Origin: Pseudomonas fluorescens | Lineage (GTDB): Bacteria; Pseudomonadota; Gammaproteobacteria; Pseudomonadales; Pseudomonadaceae | Assembly: GCF_902497895.1 (NCBI RefSeq) | Contig: NZ_CABVHQ010000024.1 | Span: forward strand, 21,680 to 85,679 | Direction: 5' to 3' | Length of the DNA stretch: 64,000 nt | In this document: one piece after another, positions 63,868 to 64,000 of the stretch | Position numbering within the stretch: the stretch's first letter is position 1 | Layout: the number at the start of each line of letters is the position of its first letter | Notes under the pieces: model-generated | Told to the model about the DNA's origin: nothing | Databases searched by the model: none | What the model saw: only the letters and a program-made list of their open reading frames with translations | Position numbers and translations under genes: made by a program

Positions 63868-64000
63868 TGTGGCGAGGGGGCTTGTCGGAACGCCGCATCG
63901 CCCCGTTCGACTGCGAAGCAGTCGTAAAAACCGGTCACTGCTTATTAATTCAAGATCGCGGTGACTGGTTTCAGGGGTGCTTCGCGCCCCAACGGGGGCA
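63868..64000. repeat. Window-edge copy of the TTGTGGCGAGGGGG palindrome
   Basis: Left arm TGTGGCGAGGGGGCTTGTCGG at 63868 and the internal GCAGTCGTAAAA are identical in layout to the 48918 copy. The right arm is cut off by the window's end in CCCCAACGGGGGCA. It may lie between mtlE and mtlF. Confidence 0.8.

Overview
The window reads as chromosome of a fluorescent-group Pseudomonas. The reasons are the high-GC coding style, mexEF-oprN and mtlR-mtlE loci that look like those of P. aeruginosa and P. fluorescens, split pqiA genes, a DUF1652-like protein, and dense Pseudomonas-type REP sequences (GTAGCAGCTGCC and GTAGGAGCTGCC families). I see no rRNA, tRNA, prophage, insertion sequence or CRISPR array. 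The only mobile-type gene is a REP-associated tyrosine transposase (RAYT).

Layout. 0-10 kb: an acetyltransferase, a 1178-residue multi-pass membrane protein of unknown function, a minus-strand pqiA-pqiA-pqiB-pqiC operon, and an exported beta-lactamase-fold hydrolase. 10-19 kb: DNA repair genes (FAN1-type VRR nuclease translationally coupled to an iron-sulfur DEAH helicase; later a UvrD-like helicase), a small YgdI/YgdR-type lipoprotein, the RAYT with a tandem REP array at its 3' side, and a DUF1652-like protein. 19-25 kb: pirin, phosphoglucomutase, an unrecognised 538-codon-frame protein, and a MocR regulator gene interrupted by one in-frame amber codon.

25-37 kb is an aromatic catabolism block: a zinc-independent MDR oxidoreductase divergent from a LysR regulator, an exported M20 amidohydrolase, a GYD protein, a BKACE-family enzyme, benDCBA, catA, a catC remnant of 41 codons, and catB. 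If the amidohydrolase acts on hippurate, the block would release benzoate, convert it to catechol and muconolactone, and could finish beta-ketoadipate through BKACE. The catC lesion means the isomerase must be supplied from elsewhere.

37-48 kb is export and membrane functions: mexE-mexF-oprN with a MexT-like operator, an AaeA/DUF1656/FUSC efflux operon, a bestrophin-like channel and a TPR protein. 49-60 kb is a signalling block with no chemoreceptor: KaiC-type double ATPase, hybrid kinase, two stand-alone receivers, a receiver-kinase, CheB, CheR and a 1162-residue CHASE3-GAF hybrid kinase with three receivers. A glycosyltransferase follows. 61-64 kb is the start of the mannitol/polyol locus: mtlR and mtlE. 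The window ends in a REP-like palindrome.
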